64,000 nucleotides of DNA from Terriglobia bacterium (GCA_020072965.1 JAIQFY010000015.1:52471-116470); one strand, 5' to 3'. Shown: positions 46,917-57,772, numbered from the stretch's first letter. Notes: a model not told the origin generated them from the sequence alone. Numbers and translations are program-made.

Positions 46917-47945
46917 CTATCCCTTCGGCGAGTTATAACCACGCTTGCAGCGGACATAGAGCTTTCTGGAACTACTCTTGGGCGTGACCTTAACCTGAAG
47001 ACTGCGCCAGGTCCCATCCCGGGCGGTGTTGGTCGGATAATAGCCCAGGAGGTATTGACTGCGAATGTCGTGGGCGATTTCTTTGGTGACGTTTCCGATA
47101 TCGTTGATCGACTGTGGAAAATAGACCTTTCCCCCGGTGGCTTCCGCCAGTTCTTTCAGGATTTCAGCTTCCTTGGGAAGTCCCTTTTTGAAGAAATGTG
47201 ATTTGGGGGGATCGTCGAGGAGGCCAACGGTATAAATCTGAGCGCCGGATTCGACAGCGAAATCGAACGCCTGCTTGAAGGCGAAATGCTTTCCCGGCCC
47301 GGGATTATCCTTCCCGTCTGTCACCAGGAGGATAACTTTCTTGTCGTATTTTCCTTTCTTGATATGACTCAAAGCCAGGTAGACAGCGTCATAGAGCACG
47401 GTGCTGCTTCGAAACTGGACGTTTTCCAGAGCGTCCCGCAGTTCTTCCACGTCGCTGGTGAAGTCCTTCTCGAGCTCCAAATAAGCCTCATCCGCGAAAT
47501 CAATCAGGAAGACCTGATCGTTGGGATTACTCAGCTGCATGAAGTCGACGGCTGCCGCGTTGACCTTTTGGCGCTTCGTGTACATGCTTCCGCTTGCGTC
47601 CAGCAGCAGTCCCACCGTCACCGGGACATCTTCGTGCTTGAAAACCGAAACCGGTTGCTCAATGCGGTCCTCATAAAGATGAAAGTCATCTTTAGTCAGG
47701 TCGCCGACGATTTGATCCTTCTCGTCCGTCACCGAGACGTCCACCAGGACCAGGTTGACCTCGACCTTGATTCGGGGCGCTTCCGCCTGCGGCCTCTGGG
47801 GAGGACGCATGAAGAACGGATGTTGGGCTGCATGCAATGAGAGGGCGAGGATTGCGCACAGGGCAAGAGCGGTCGCCACCAGATACCTCGACTTGAGCTT
47901 CAATCGGTTTCTCCTGAAGGGATTAGGATTATAAGGTCTCGACAT
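46917..47945 (-). CDS. VWA-domain protein, acidobacterial VWFA-related type
   Basis: The exported product of about 342 residues (signal peptide RRNRLKLKSRYLVATALALC onward, cut near LHA) has an N-terminal beta domain (RIKVEVNLVLVDVSVTDEK, VGDLTKDDFHLYED). A von Willebrand factor A domain with the metal motif DASGSM (about residue 120) and VTDGKDN follows. The C-terminus ends QYLLGYYPTN...GTWRSLQVKV. This combination is the VWFA-related family (TIGR03436-like) common in Acidobacteriota. Frame is open to 48167, but ATG 47945 begins the signal peptide. It lies just downstream of a paralogue. Confidence 0.88.
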   Translation of the reverse strand: MSRPYNPNPFRRNRLKLKSRYLVATALALCAILALSLHAAQHPFFMRPPQRPQAEAPRIKVEVNLVLVDVSVTDEKDQIVGDLTKDDFHLYEDRIEQPVSVFKHEDVPVTVGLLLDASGSMYTKRQKVNAAAVDFMQLSNPNDQVFLIDFADEAYLELEKDFTSDVEELRDALENVQFRSSTVLYDAVYLALSHIKKGKYDKKVILLVTDGKDNPGPGKHFAFKQAFDFAVESGAQIYTVGLLDDPPKSHFFKKGLPKEAEILKELAEATGGKVYFPQSINDIGNVTKEIAHDIRSQYLLGYYPTNTARDGTWRSLQVKVTPKSSSRKLYVRCKRGYNSPKG

Positions 47946-47985
47946 ATTGGAAGGAACCACGCCATTAGACGAGGTCGAGACCGCA

Positions 47986-48924
47986 TCAGTTGCTTGGGGC
48001 ATAGTAGCCCGCTTTGGCATTAACGTTGAGGGGAGGCAGTCCCCGGGGCGGGTTGAGTTTGACTTTGATCTTTCTCCATCGGCCATCATGCTGTTCATTC
48101 GATGAAACATAGCCCAATACGTACTCGTTGCGGAGTTCGATGGCAATTTTCGTGACGATATCCTCAAGATCGCTCACGCTGTTCAGGGTGTAGGTGCGTC
48201 CTCCGGTGATGTCGGCCAACTCCGTCAGCAGCGAAGGACCGCGCTTTTCCTCGGGGGCGTCGGCAAAGGGATTGTAGATGCCTATTGCAAACAACTGCGC
48301 GTCCGACTCTTTGACATATTCCTTGACATCCTTTTCGCTATACCGGCTGTGGTTGTCGCCGCCATCGGAGATGATCAGAAGCGCTTTTCGCGGGAAGCGG
48401 CCGTGCGCCACCTTCTCAATCCCGAAATAGATCGCATCCAGGAGCGCCGTCTGACCCTTGGCCTTGTCAAAAATCACCTTCTTGGTAATGTCATCCACCT
48501 GAGAGGTAAAATCATGTTCCAGGTACACCCGGTCATTGAAACCCACCAGGAAAAATTCATCCTGAGGATTGGCCAGTTTCATGAACTGGATACAGGCCTC
48601 ACGCGACTTTGCGATCTTGCTGGTCATGCTACCGCTGGTGTCAAAAATAATCCCGATGGAAAGAGGCATGTCCTGGCTGCTAAAATGAAGGATGCTCTGT
48701 TCGATCTTGTCCTCGTAAACAGCGAAGTTCTCCCTCTCCAGCCCCGTCACAAAACGGTTGATGGAATCAGTCACGGTGGCGTTCACCAGCACCATCGAGA
48801 CATTAACCTGCATTGGCTTCTGGAGGTTGAGTGGATCGGGTTTGGTCTGCTTGTTGTCGTCTGCCTGAAGGACGGAAAGAGCCGCCAGAAGGGAGAGAAA
48901 AATGATGGTCTTTTGGGGTTTCAT
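47986..48924 (-). CDS. VWA-domain protein, acidobacterial VWFA-related type (paralogue)
   Basis: The 312-residue exported protein has a signal peptide (about 1-21) and the same layout as its neighbour: MQVNVSMVLVNATVTDSINR, LERENFAVYED, MIDAS motif DTSGSMTSK, IISDGGDNHS and NEYVLGYVSSNEQHDGRWRK near the end. The two genes are tandem (about 40 bp apart) and likely arose by duplication. VWA domains mediate metal-dependent protein binding. The partner is unknown. Confidence 0.88.
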   Translation of the reverse strand: MKPQKTIIFLSLLAALSVLQADDNKQTKPDPLNLQKPMQVNVSMVLVNATVTDSINRFVTGLERENFAVYEDKIEQSILHFSSQDMPLSIGIIFDTSGSMTSKIAKSREACIQFMKLANPQDEFFLVGFNDRVYLEHDFTSQVDDITKKVIFDKAKGQTALLDAIYFGIEKVAHGRFPRKALLIISDGGDNHSRYSEKDVKEYVKESDAQLFAIGIYNPFADAPEEKRGPSLLTELADITGGRTYTLNSVSDLEDIVTKIAIELRNEYVLGYVSSNEQHDGRWRKIKVKLNPPRGLPPLNVNAKAGYYAPSN

Positions 48925-48967
48925 CGCCCGTCTCTCCTAGACAATGTGACTCCCCGCGTCACATTTG

Positions 48968-48995
48968 TTGCCCCTGGCTGAATATGATATATACT
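48968..48995 (+). promoter_or_regulatory. promoter candidate for kdsB
   Basis: TTGCCC (48968-48973), a 16-nt spacer and TATACT (48990-48995) point to the right. The predicted RNA would begin at about 49002, exactly at a perfect hairpin, GCACAGG (49001-49007) with CCTGTGC (49015-49021). The kdsB start is 170 nt downstream. The AT-rich -10 region may also serve the divergent VWA gene. Confidence 0.45.
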
Positions 48996-49170
48996 TTTTA
49001 GCACAGGGGCAGTTCCTGTGCAACAGTTTCATTTGCGAAAGTTTTCTCCTCCCCCGGCAATGAACCCGCGGGATCACCCGGAGAGGCCAAATGGGTCCAC
49101 AACCAGACATTAAGCTGATTAGCCCGGCAGTGGCACTCGCGGCGCCGGTTGGGCAGCCTCACAGGTCTGA

Positions 49171-49941
49171 ATGAAGCCACAGATTCTTGCGGTCATCCCC
49201 GCGCGATATACCTCCACCCGATTCCCCGGAAAGGTCCTTGCTTCCATTGACAACCATCCCATGCTGGAATGGGTCTTCCGGCGTGTTTGCAGGGCGAAAG
49301 GCATCACGGCGATTTGTATTGCCACTGACGACCGGCGCGTCGAGGCCGCGGCCAGCGCTTTCGGGGCACCGGTCCTCATGACCTCCCGGCGGCATCATTC
49401 CGGTACCGACCGCATAGCAGAAGTGGCGCGCCAGGCGCCTTATCCGGTGCTGGTCAATATCCAGGGGGACGAGCCTTTGATTGAGCCCCAGGCGATCGAT
49501 GATCTGGTGGCCGGTTTCCTGCGCTCCAGGAGACGATTTCCTGCGGGGACATTGAAGTCGCCGATTCGCCGCCTTTCCGAGGTTCAGGATCCCAACGTGG
49601 TCAAAGTGGTGACCAATGCCCGGGGCGAAGCACTCTACTTTTCACGTTCCCCGATCCCTCACGTGCGGGGTCTCGATCTGCGGGGACTGGATTTTTCCAG
49701 GCAAAAGATATTTTTCAAGCATCTGGGGATTTACATCTACACCCGGGACTTCCTTTTGGAGTGGCCCCGGCTGAAGCCTTCAAAGGTGGAACTCCTTGAA
49801 GCCCTCGAGCAGTTGCGCGTATTGGAAAATGGTTATAAAATGCAGGTCTTTGAAACTTCCTTTTCGTCCCCAAGCGTCGATACACCTCAAGACGTCCGCT
49901 TCGTGGAAAAAGAGATCGTCCGGCGGAAGATTGAATTCTGA
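49171..49941 (+). CDS. kdsB: 3-deoxy-manno-octulosonate cytidylyltransferase (CMP-Kdo synthetase)
   Basis: Activates Kdo as CMP-Kdo for the LPS inner core. The 256-residue protein opens ILAVIPARYTSTRFPGK (nucleotide-binding loop) and carries VLMTSRRHHSGTDRIAE and VNIQGDEPLI. It also has ALYFSRSPIPH and HLGIYIYTRDFL. Length is normal. It heads the run kdsB-pyrG-kdsA-kdsD-kdsC, with two genes for CTP and Kdo supply side by side. Confidence 0.96.
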   Translation: MKPQILAVIPARYTSTRFPGKVLASIDNHPMLEWVFRRVCRAKGITAICIATDDRRVEAAASAFGAPVLMTSRRHHSGTDRIAEVARQAPYPVLVNIQGDEPLIEPQAIDDLVAGFLRSRRRFPAGTLKSPIRRLSEVQDPNVVKVVTNARGEALYFSRSPIPHVRGLDLRGLDFSRQKIFFKHLGIYIYTRDFLLEWPRLKPSKVELLEALEQLRVLENGYKMQVFETSFSSPSVDTPQDVRFVEKEIVRRKIEF

Positions 49942-51651
<1,710 letters not shown>

Positions 51652-51981
51652 GCTAAGAGAAATCCCAAATTCCAATCCGCCGCGGCGGACAAATTCCAAA
51701 CAAACCCCAATGTCCAAATACCAAACATCACGACAAAAGACGCAACTAGGTGCCAACTATCAAGATTCCAGCTCCCGATGGGCCGTAACGGTCCAATCGC
51801 AAATGAAATGATTTCCATTTTACAACACTGATTGGCTTTCAATTATCCTTTGAAACTTGAGACTTGGCGTCTGACACTTGTTTGATAATCGATCCTTAAT
51901 GTTTGTCATTTGGAATTTGGGTTTTGTTTGGAATTTGGAATTTTTCTCCGACTCTCCTGACTTGTGTTCTAATGGACTCAA
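51652..51981. repeat. heptamer inverted-repeat element (CCAAAY/TTTGGAA type) in the pyrG-kdsA gap
   Basis: Arm 1 (51659-51730) repeats words like ACCCCAA, TGTCCAA, ATACCAA at a 7-nt period. Arm 2 (51887-51953) has TTTGGAA, TTTGGGT, GGAATTT, GGAATTT. The arms are reverse complements with about 156 nt between. This 330-bp gap interrupts the otherwise tight Kdo gene run, and no other gene is seen in it. Confidence 0.85.
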
Positions 51982-52815
51982 ATGACCCGATCCTTCACTG
52001 TCGGTGATTTCAAAATCGGCAACCGCAACCCCTTGTTCCTGATCGCGGGACCTTGCGTGATTGAAAGCGAGCGACATGCCATGCGGATGGCCGAATCCAT
52101 TGCGCAGATCTGCTCCGACCTGAAGGTCAATTACATCTTCAAGGCCTCCTACGACAAAGCAAACCGCACCTCGGTCCACTCGTTCCGGGGTCCGGGGTTA
52201 AAGAAGGGGCTTTCCGTTCTGAAAGTGATCAAGAGGTCCCTCCATCTGCCGTTGCTCACGGATATTCATGAGGTGGCTCACGTGGGGCCAGCGGCCGAAG
52301 TGTGCGATGTCCTGCAAATTCCCGCCTTCCTGTGCCGCCAGACCGATCTACTCGTGGCGGCCGGGAAGTCCCGTCGGGCCATCAATATTAAAAAAGGGCA
52401 ATTCGTGGCGCCCTGGGAAATTCGTCATGCCGTGGAAAAGGTGCGTTCCACCGGCAACCAGAAGATTATTGTCACCGAGCGTGGCGCCATGTTTGGCTAC
52501 AACAACCTGGTTGTGGACATGCGCTCTTTTCCGATCATGCGGGAGATCGGATTTCCAGTGGTCTTTGACGCCACCCATAGTGTTCAAATTCCGGCGGGAG
52601 CGGGAAGTGCTTCCAGCGGCCAGGCCCAATTCATTCCGCACCTGGCGCGTGCGGCAGTGGCCGCCGGCATTGACGGCATCTTCATGGAGATTCACGACCA
52701 CCCCGAAAGGGCCCTCAGTGATGGCCCCAACGCCCTTCATCTCAAGCTCCTTCCGGGACTCCTGAAAACCTTGCTTGAGATCAGTCACGTCGTGAAGGAC
52801 GAAGTCAAGGCATGA
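51982..52815 (+). CDS. kdsA: 2-dehydro-3-deoxyphosphooctonate aldolase (Kdo-8-phosphate synthase)
   Basis: Condenses arabinose 5-phosphate with phosphoenolpyruvate to Kdo 8-phosphate. The 277-residue TIM barrel has FKASYDKANRTSVHSFRGPG, LLTDIHEV, GGK-like loops and RGAMFGYNNLVVDMRSFP. The N-terminal motif is IAGPCVIES with Cys24, the residue that marks the metal-dependent class (as in Aquifex). The metal-free E. coli type has Asn there. Its stop overlaps the kdsD start (ATGA). Confidence 0.96.
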   Translation: MTRSFTVGDFKIGNRNPLFLIAGPCVIESERHAMRMAESIAQICSDLKVNYIFKASYDKANRTSVHSFRGPGLKKGLSVLKVIKRSLHLPLLTDIHEVAHVGPAAEVCDVLQIPAFLCRQTDLLVAAGKSRRAINIKKGQFVAPWEIRHAVEKVRSTGNQKIIVTERGAMFGYNNLVVDMRSFPIMREIGFPVVFDATHSVQIPAGAGSASSGQAQFIPHLARAAVAAGIDGIFMEIHDHPERALSDGPNALHLKLLPGLLKTLLEISHVVKDEVKA

Positions 52816-53768
52816 GCATTGAATCCGCCAAGAGATTTCTCGCGATTGAGGCCGAAGCGATCATGGAATTGATTGCCCGGTTGGATCGCAGATTCACGCA
52901 AGCTGTTGACTTAATCGAGGCCTGCAAGGGCCGGGTCGTCATCACCGGAATCGGGAAGAGCGGCATCATTGCGCAAAAGATCTCCGCAACGTTGTCTTCG
53001 ACGGGGACCCCCTCGCTGTTCCTGCACCCGGCCGAGGCCGTCCATGGCGATCTTGGCCGGGTGGTGGCGGGGGATCTGGTGCTGGCGCTCTCCTACAGCG
53101 GGGAGACCGAAGAAATTCTGGTGCTCCTCGACACCCTCAAGCGCCTTGGCATCCCGTTGATTGGCATGTCCGGGAACCCGGGTTCGACTCTGGCTGAAGC
53201 GAGTGACGTCGTACTCGATGTATCGATCAAGAAAGAGGCCTGCCCCCTCGGACTCGCTCCCACGGCGTCCACCACGGCAATGCTGGCGCTGGGGGATGCG
53301 CTGGCCCTGGCGGTCCTCGAGCGTCGAGGGTTCACCGAAGAAGACTTTGCGGCCCTTCACCCCGCAGGGGGTCTCGGGCGGAAACTGATGCGGGTCGAGA
53401 ACCTGATGCACAGCGGTGACGGGCTGCCGAAGGTCAGAACCGATACCCGGTTGAGTGAGGTGATTTACGAAATTTCGAAGAAGGGACTGGGGATGGCGAG
53501 TGTTGTCGACCAGGACGAGCGTCTGGTCGGAATCATTACGGATGGCGACCTTCGTCGGCTCCTCGAACGCGGCGACCAGATTTTGTCCAAGACGGCGGAG
53601 GAGGCCATGCATCCTCATCCCCTCACCATTCATCGGCGGGAATTTGCCACCCATGCTCTCAATTTGATGGAGCAACAAAAAATTACCTCCCTCATCATCG
53701 TCAATGAAACGGGGCACGTTGAAGGCGTCCTGCATATCCACGATCTCTGGCAGACGGAGATGTTCTGA
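52812..53768 (+). CDS. kdsD: arabinose-5-phosphate isomerase (KpsF/GutQ family)
   Basis: Converts ribulose 5-phosphate to arabinose 5-phosphate, the substrate of KdsA. The 318-residue protein has an SIS sugar-isomerase domain (about 25-170: GRVVITGIGKSGIIAQKIS, STGTPSLFLHPAEAVHGDLG, SYSGETEE). A CBS pair follows (about 200-318: VENLMHSGDGLPKV, GIITDGDLRRLLE). It is translationally coupled to kdsA. Confidence 0.96.
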   Translation: MSIESAKRFLAIEAEAIMELIARLDRRFTQAVDLIEACKGRVVITGIGKSGIIAQKISATLSSTGTPSLFLHPAEAVHGDLGRVVAGDLVLALSYSGETEEILVLLDTLKRLGIPLIGMSGNPGSTLAEASDVVLDVSIKKEACPLGLAPTASTTAMLALGDALALAVLERRGFTEEDFAALHPAGGLGRKLMRVENLMHSGDGLPKVRTDTRLSEVIYEISKKGLGMASVVDQDERLVGIITDGDLRRLLERGDQILSKTAEEAMHPHPLTIHRREFATHALNLMEQQKITSLIIVNETGHVEGVLHIHDLWQTEMF

Positions 53769-53878
53769 GGCTGTGCAATCCGGGGCACAGGGTTCCGGCT
53801 CATTGACAACTGCGCGGAGGGAGACCGCGTCCTTCCGGCTTCCCCATTGAGCGGTTTCTTAATTCGAGTAACTCTCAA

Positions 53879-54418
53879 ATGTCAAAACTCCCGAAGAGAA
53901 TCTTGATTCGACTCACAAAAATCAAACTACTGGTGTTTGATGTGGACGGCGTTTTGACTCCCGGAGACATCCTGGTTCATCCGGACGGGAGCGAGTCCAA
54001 GAGCTTTGATGTGCGCGATGGAATAGCCGTCCGTTTTGCCCAGCTGGCTGGGTTGCGGCTGGGCTTGCTTTCAGGGAGGTACTCAGATGCCGTAGCACAA
54101 CGCGCCCAGGATCTGGGGATCGAGATATGCGTTCAGGGATCGGCGGGGAAGAAGTCCGATTTTCTTGGAATCCTCGAAAAGCTCTCCCTCACGCCGGAAG
54201 AAGCGGCTTACGTTGGTGACGACATTGTTGATCTTCCGGTTTTGCGCATCGCCGGTTTTGCTGCAACCGTCGCCGACGCTTGTCCGGAGGCACGCGAGTC
54301 AGCGCACTACGTCACGAAGGCACATGGGGGACATGGCGCCGTACGGGAAATTATCGAGGTCGTATTGAAAGCCCAGGACCGCTGGAATGGGGTGGTTCAA
54401 CAGTTCCTCGAAGGATAG
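53879..54418 (+). CDS. kdsC: 3-deoxy-D-manno-octulosonate 8-phosphate phosphatase
   Basis: Removes phosphate from Kdo 8-phosphate. The 179-residue HAD protein has motif I LVFDVDGVLTPG (nucleophile Asp 20, general acid Asp 22), RDGIAVRFAQLAGLR, and motif III/IV VGDDIVDLPVL. It has the short tetrameric KdsC form without a cap domain. It is the last Kdo gene; the usual following lptC-lptA-lptB set is not present in the next 10 kb. Confidence 0.95.
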   Translation: MSKLPKRILIRLTKIKLLVFDVDGVLTPGDILVHPDGSESKSFDVRDGIAVRFAQLAGLRLGLLSGRYSDAVAQRAQDLGIEICVQGSAGKKSDFLGILEKLSLTPEEAAYVGDDIVDLPVLRIAGFAATVADACPEARESAHYVTKAHGGHGAVREIIEVVLKAQDRWNGVVQQFLEG

Positions 54419-54949
54419 GGCTCCGCCATTGTGCCGTGGGGCATGAGTCGAAACGCCAAATTGGATTGGGTGCGACTGCGCAATGTCGACCCGGCTTAGG
54501 GATGATCTATAGGCCGGCGATCGTCTACGAAATTCAACTCCCGTTTGCCTGCCCGGGACGTTATCTGCCCCTCACACTCAGCCCGAGAATCCTCGGGATT
54601 GCTTCTTACGAATTCCTTCTTCAGCAACTTTATTAGGATCCGTCCGGAAAGAAATCAGGGCTGAAATGATCAAGGCCGTGAGAGGAGCACGCGGCCCCCT
54701 TTGTGATACCCCCTGTGCGGCCGCCCACCTGAAATTCAAACTTAAGGACGTTATCCTGACAGGCTAAAGGAATACAGATCAGATAGGGGTTTGCGCCAAC
54801 ATAACCGAAAACTCGCAATCTATCTCGGATGGTAGCTGGCGGCCGTATTTGCCCCTCGACGCTATGATTCCTGTTGACGGACGTTTCAAGACCCCCAAGA
54901 TCCTGATATCCTCATCTCCAGGCCGCCAAATCAGGCGTTCCATTGAACT
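54419..54949. other. 531-bp gap after kdsC, no gene seen
   Basis: Open frames on both strands have no recognisable domain and no good ribosome sites. No terminator or repeat stands out. Confidence 0.4.
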
Positions 54950-55813
54950 ATGAAAAGATCTAATCCCAGACTCGGCTTTACCAGCTTCGTGCTGCATGCC
55001 ATTCTTGCGCTCATCCTGTTCATCCCGCAATTGGCTGGAGCTGCGGCGGCATGGCAAAATCTGTCTCCAGGCGTGGAACTGGGCACGTTTCCGGCAAGTC
55101 ACCCCGGTCAACATGGCGACTCCCAGATCACGATTCTTCGGATTGATCCCAAGCTCTGGGATCTGACCTTTGTGGGCCTCAGCCAGGGTGAGGAACATGC
55201 GGGGATGACTGCGCGGGAATGGAGCCGGAAGCACAATCTGGCGGCAGCCATTACCGCGGGAATGTTTTTAGGGGATAATAGAACCCACGCGGGATACCTC
55301 CGGTATCGGGACCATGTGAACAATTCGAAAATAAATGCTTATCGCTCAGTGGCCGCATTTGACGCCAGGAGCGACACAATTCCTCGTTTCAGGATCTTTG
55401 ATCTGGATGCCGCCGGCGTTAGCATGCAGACTATCCTTCGGGATTACTCCTCAGCAGTGCAGAACCTGCGGCTGATCAAGCGACCTGGTCAGAACCGCTG
55501 GGCCGCGCAGGACCGGATGTGGAGCGAAGCCGCATTGGGAGAAGATCGAGCGGGCCGGATCTTGTTCATCTTTACCCGGTCGCCCTTCAAGATGGATGAT
55601 TTGAATCGGGAACTCCTCGCTCTTGACATCGGCCTGGTCTGTGCCCAGCATCTTGAAGGAGGACCCGAGGCGCAGCTTTACGTGGGCGTTGGGGGAGCAG
55701 ACCTCCAGTGGTTCGGGAGTTATGAAATGCCCTTTCAGGGGAACGACAAGAACCAGCGGGGATGGCCAGTGCCGAATGTGCTGGGAATTCGACCACGGCA
55801 TTCACCGAAATAA
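54950..55813 (+). CDS. exported phosphodiester glycosidase-like (NAGPA/DUF2233) protein
   Basis: The 287-residue protein has a signal peptide (about 1-31, cut near LAGAAAA). The domain contains NLAAAITAGMFLGDNRTHAGY near residue 95 and the near-C-terminal LEGGPEAQLYV. This matches the NAGPA-fold motif (usually LDGG-x-S) with Glu and Glu in place of Asp and Ser. The family removes GlcNAc from phosphodiesters in animals and acts on wall glycopolymers in bacteria. The changed motif residues make activity uncertain. Confidence 0.7.
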   Translation: MKRSNPRLGFTSFVLHAILALILFIPQLAGAAAAWQNLSPGVELGTFPASHPGQHGDSQITILRIDPKLWDLTFVGLSQGEEHAGMTAREWSRKHNLAAAITAGMFLGDNRTHAGYLRYRDHVNNSKINAYRSVAAFDARSDTIPRFRIFDLDAAGVSMQTILRDYSSAVQNLRLIKRPGQNRWAAQDRMWSEAALGEDRAGRILFIFTRSPFKMDDLNRELLALDIGLVCAQHLEGGPEAQLYVGVGGADLQWFGSYEMPFQGNDKNQRGWPVPNVLGIRPRHSPK

Positions 55814-56013
55814 AAGAGCCACCCAAATCGTATCTGCCGAAGCACCACTCGATCCTTCACATTGACCTGGCCCATGTCGCGCAAAAAGGTAGCCCCTTGA
55901 GGGGCGAAATATGGTTAAATTGCAAGGAGACGCCGGAAGTACAGAGGCCAATTTGAAGTGATTCTGACGACCGCTGCAGAAGGGACACCGCAGGCCACTT
56001 AGGAGGGAGTTGT

Positions 56014-56370
56014 ATGGCAGAGATTCTGATCATCGATGACAACCCGGCAGTTCGAGATGTCCTGGGAGAAGTGCTTCGCGGAGCCGGCTACGAAGTCTCC
56101 ACGGCGGCCAATGGGGCAGAGGCCCTAACTCACATGCGGACCAAAGGGGCGCCCTCTTTAATTCTACTCGACCTGATGATGCCCGTTATGAACGGCTGGG
56201 AATTTCGATCCGAACAACTCAAGGACCCTTCGCTGCGAGCAGTACCCACCATTATCCTCACGACCGTTGCCAATATCATGGCAGAAGCAAAACTCCTTAA
56301 AGCCAACGGTTTTATTTCGAAGTCCACCGCCTACGGATCCATTCTCGAATTGGTCCGCACCTATTGTTGA
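56014..56370 (+). CDS. single-domain response regulator
   Basis: The 118-residue protein is a lone receiver domain: acidic pair D8/D9, phospho-acceptor D53 in LILLDLMMP, switch Thr83/84 in IILTT and Lys103 in FISKST. The usual Pro after Lys is Ser. It has no output domain, so it probably works as a phosphate relay or by protein contacts. It faces the PP2C-type phosphatase gene tail to tail, with about 200 bp between. Confidence 0.93.
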   Translation: MAEILIIDDNPAVRDVLGEVLRGAGYEVSTAANGAEALTHMRTKGAPSLILLDLMMPVMNGWEFRSEQLKDPSLRAVPTIILTTVANIMAEAKLLKANGFISKSTAYGSILELVRTYC

Positions 56371-56569
56371 GTGGGCTTGATTCGACGAGGCTCCTCACCC
56401 TTCGACCACATGGTCCTGCCCTTTTGACGGGGCGGACAAACTCCCCGAGTATTGGACCTTTCACGATTTCCCGGACCGTAGACGGGAATCATTCGCACAA
56501 CCCCTATTCTTCTGAAGGGAACCCACGAGGAGGCCACGATTCATGCGGGACAGATCTTCAATTTTGGCG

Positions 56570-57772
56570 CTATTCGATGGCTACCACCAGGAGGGTGGCG
56601 TCGTCGTGGAAGTTGGTCCGGCAGAACGCGGAGACCTCTTCCATGATCTTTCGTTGGATGTGGAGGGCACTTTCATTTTGGAGCCGGGCGGCTTGGATAA
56701 GCCTCTCTTCACCGAACTCCTCGGCCTGTTGATTCGCGGCTTCAGTGACGCCATCGGTAAAGAGCAGCAACCGGTCGCCGGCCTCCAGCCGCACTACGGA
56801 ATCCTTGTAACTCCAGTTCGGTAACACCCCCAGGACCGCTCCGTTTCCGCACAGGGACTCTGTGTGCCCTGCTTTCTTCAATAAGAGCGCGGGGCTGTGG
56901 CCGGCATTTTCGTAAGTCACCGTATGTTGATCCACGTTCAATACCGCATAGAAGAAAGTGATGAACTTGCCCGGCGCCACATTGCCACACAGAAATGCGT
57001 TTAACTTCGAGCACACCTCTGCGGGCGTGGCCTCAGGGGTGGCGAACGCGCGAAACGCCGCCTGCAAATTGGCCATCAGGAGAGCAGCCGTGATCCCCTT
57101 TCCGGCCACATCACCGATACAGATGCCGAGTCGCTTGTCGTCGAGATGAATCACATCGAAGTAATCCCCACCGACCGTTCTGGCGGGTTGCCATGCCCCG
57201 GCAATCTGCACGCCCGGAAGCTGTGGCAGGCTTTTCGGCAACAAGTTCTCCTGAATCTCGCGGGCCCGGTCCAATTCCTGTTCCTGCTTTTGAAGGGCCA
57301 CGCTGCCTTTTTCCACCGCTTGCTCCAACGCCAGGTTCTTCTCCCGGAGCCGGCGTTGGATCTCGCTGCTGAGGTAGGTGACCGTCCCCACGACCATACA
57401 GATCACCATAATCAGGGGAGCGGTCTCTTGAAATAGAAACCTCAATGGCGGCCTGCTCGGCTCCAGCCAATGAACGATGACGATGGCCGCGAGGGCGCTC
57501 GTCAGGCTGGCGGCCCCCATTATGGGAAAGAAGAGTACCCAGTTCCATGGAAACGCACGCCGGGTGTAGATCGGCACACTAGCCCTCATGACGGGGAGCA
57601 TGATATTCCCCACTGAAAGCGTGATGGCGACCATCCGCCACAAAGAGGCGTGGAGCTTCATGGCCGCCAACATGGCATACACAACCACCGCGACGAAGAC
57701 AAGAAGCTGCTGCACTTGCAGGAAACGGTTGAACCGTAGGGTGGCAATCTTCTTCCAGGAAGCGGCGGTCAT
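56570..57772 (-). CDS. membrane PP2C-type (RsbU/SpoIIE-like) serine phosphatase
   Basis: The protein of about 400 residues has four N-terminal membrane helices (about 15-150) and a short coiled coil (EIQRRLREKNLALEQAVEKG). The RsbU/SpoIIE phosphatase domain starts at AREIQENLLPKSLPQLPGVQ. Metal-binding motifs are VGGDYFDVIHLDD, CIGDVAGKGITAALLMA and LLLFTDGVTEAAN, ending FHDDATLLVV. Such enzymes act on anti-anti-sigma partners in stress switches. No STAS or HPK partner is seen nearby. ATG 57772 has GAGGAAA upstream; the frame is open to 57895. Confidence 0.92.
   Translation of the reverse strand: MTAASWKKIATLRFNRFLQVQQLLVFVAVVVYAMLAAMKLHASLWRMVAITLSVGNIMLPVMRASVPIYTRRAFPWNWVLFFPIMGAASLTSALAAIVIVHWLEPSRPPLRFLFQETAPLIMVICMVVGTVTYLSSEIQRRLREKNLALEQAVEKGSVALQKQEQELDRAREIQENLLPKSLPQLPGVQIAGAWQPARTVGGDYFDVIHLDDKRLGICIGDVAGKGITAALLMANLQAAFRAFATPEATPAEVCSKLNAFLCGNVAPGKFITFFYAVLNVDQHTVTYENAGHSPALLLKKAGHTESLCGNGAVLGVLPNWSYKDSVVRLEAGDRLLLFTDGVTEAANQQAEEFGEERLIQAARLQNESALHIQRKIMEEVSAFCRTNFHDDATLLVVAIE

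Noticed and set aside
54779..55234. 151-codon minus-strand ORF overlapping the glycosidase-like gene
   Set aside because: It is the antisense of a gene with a clear signal peptide and domain. No domain of its own.
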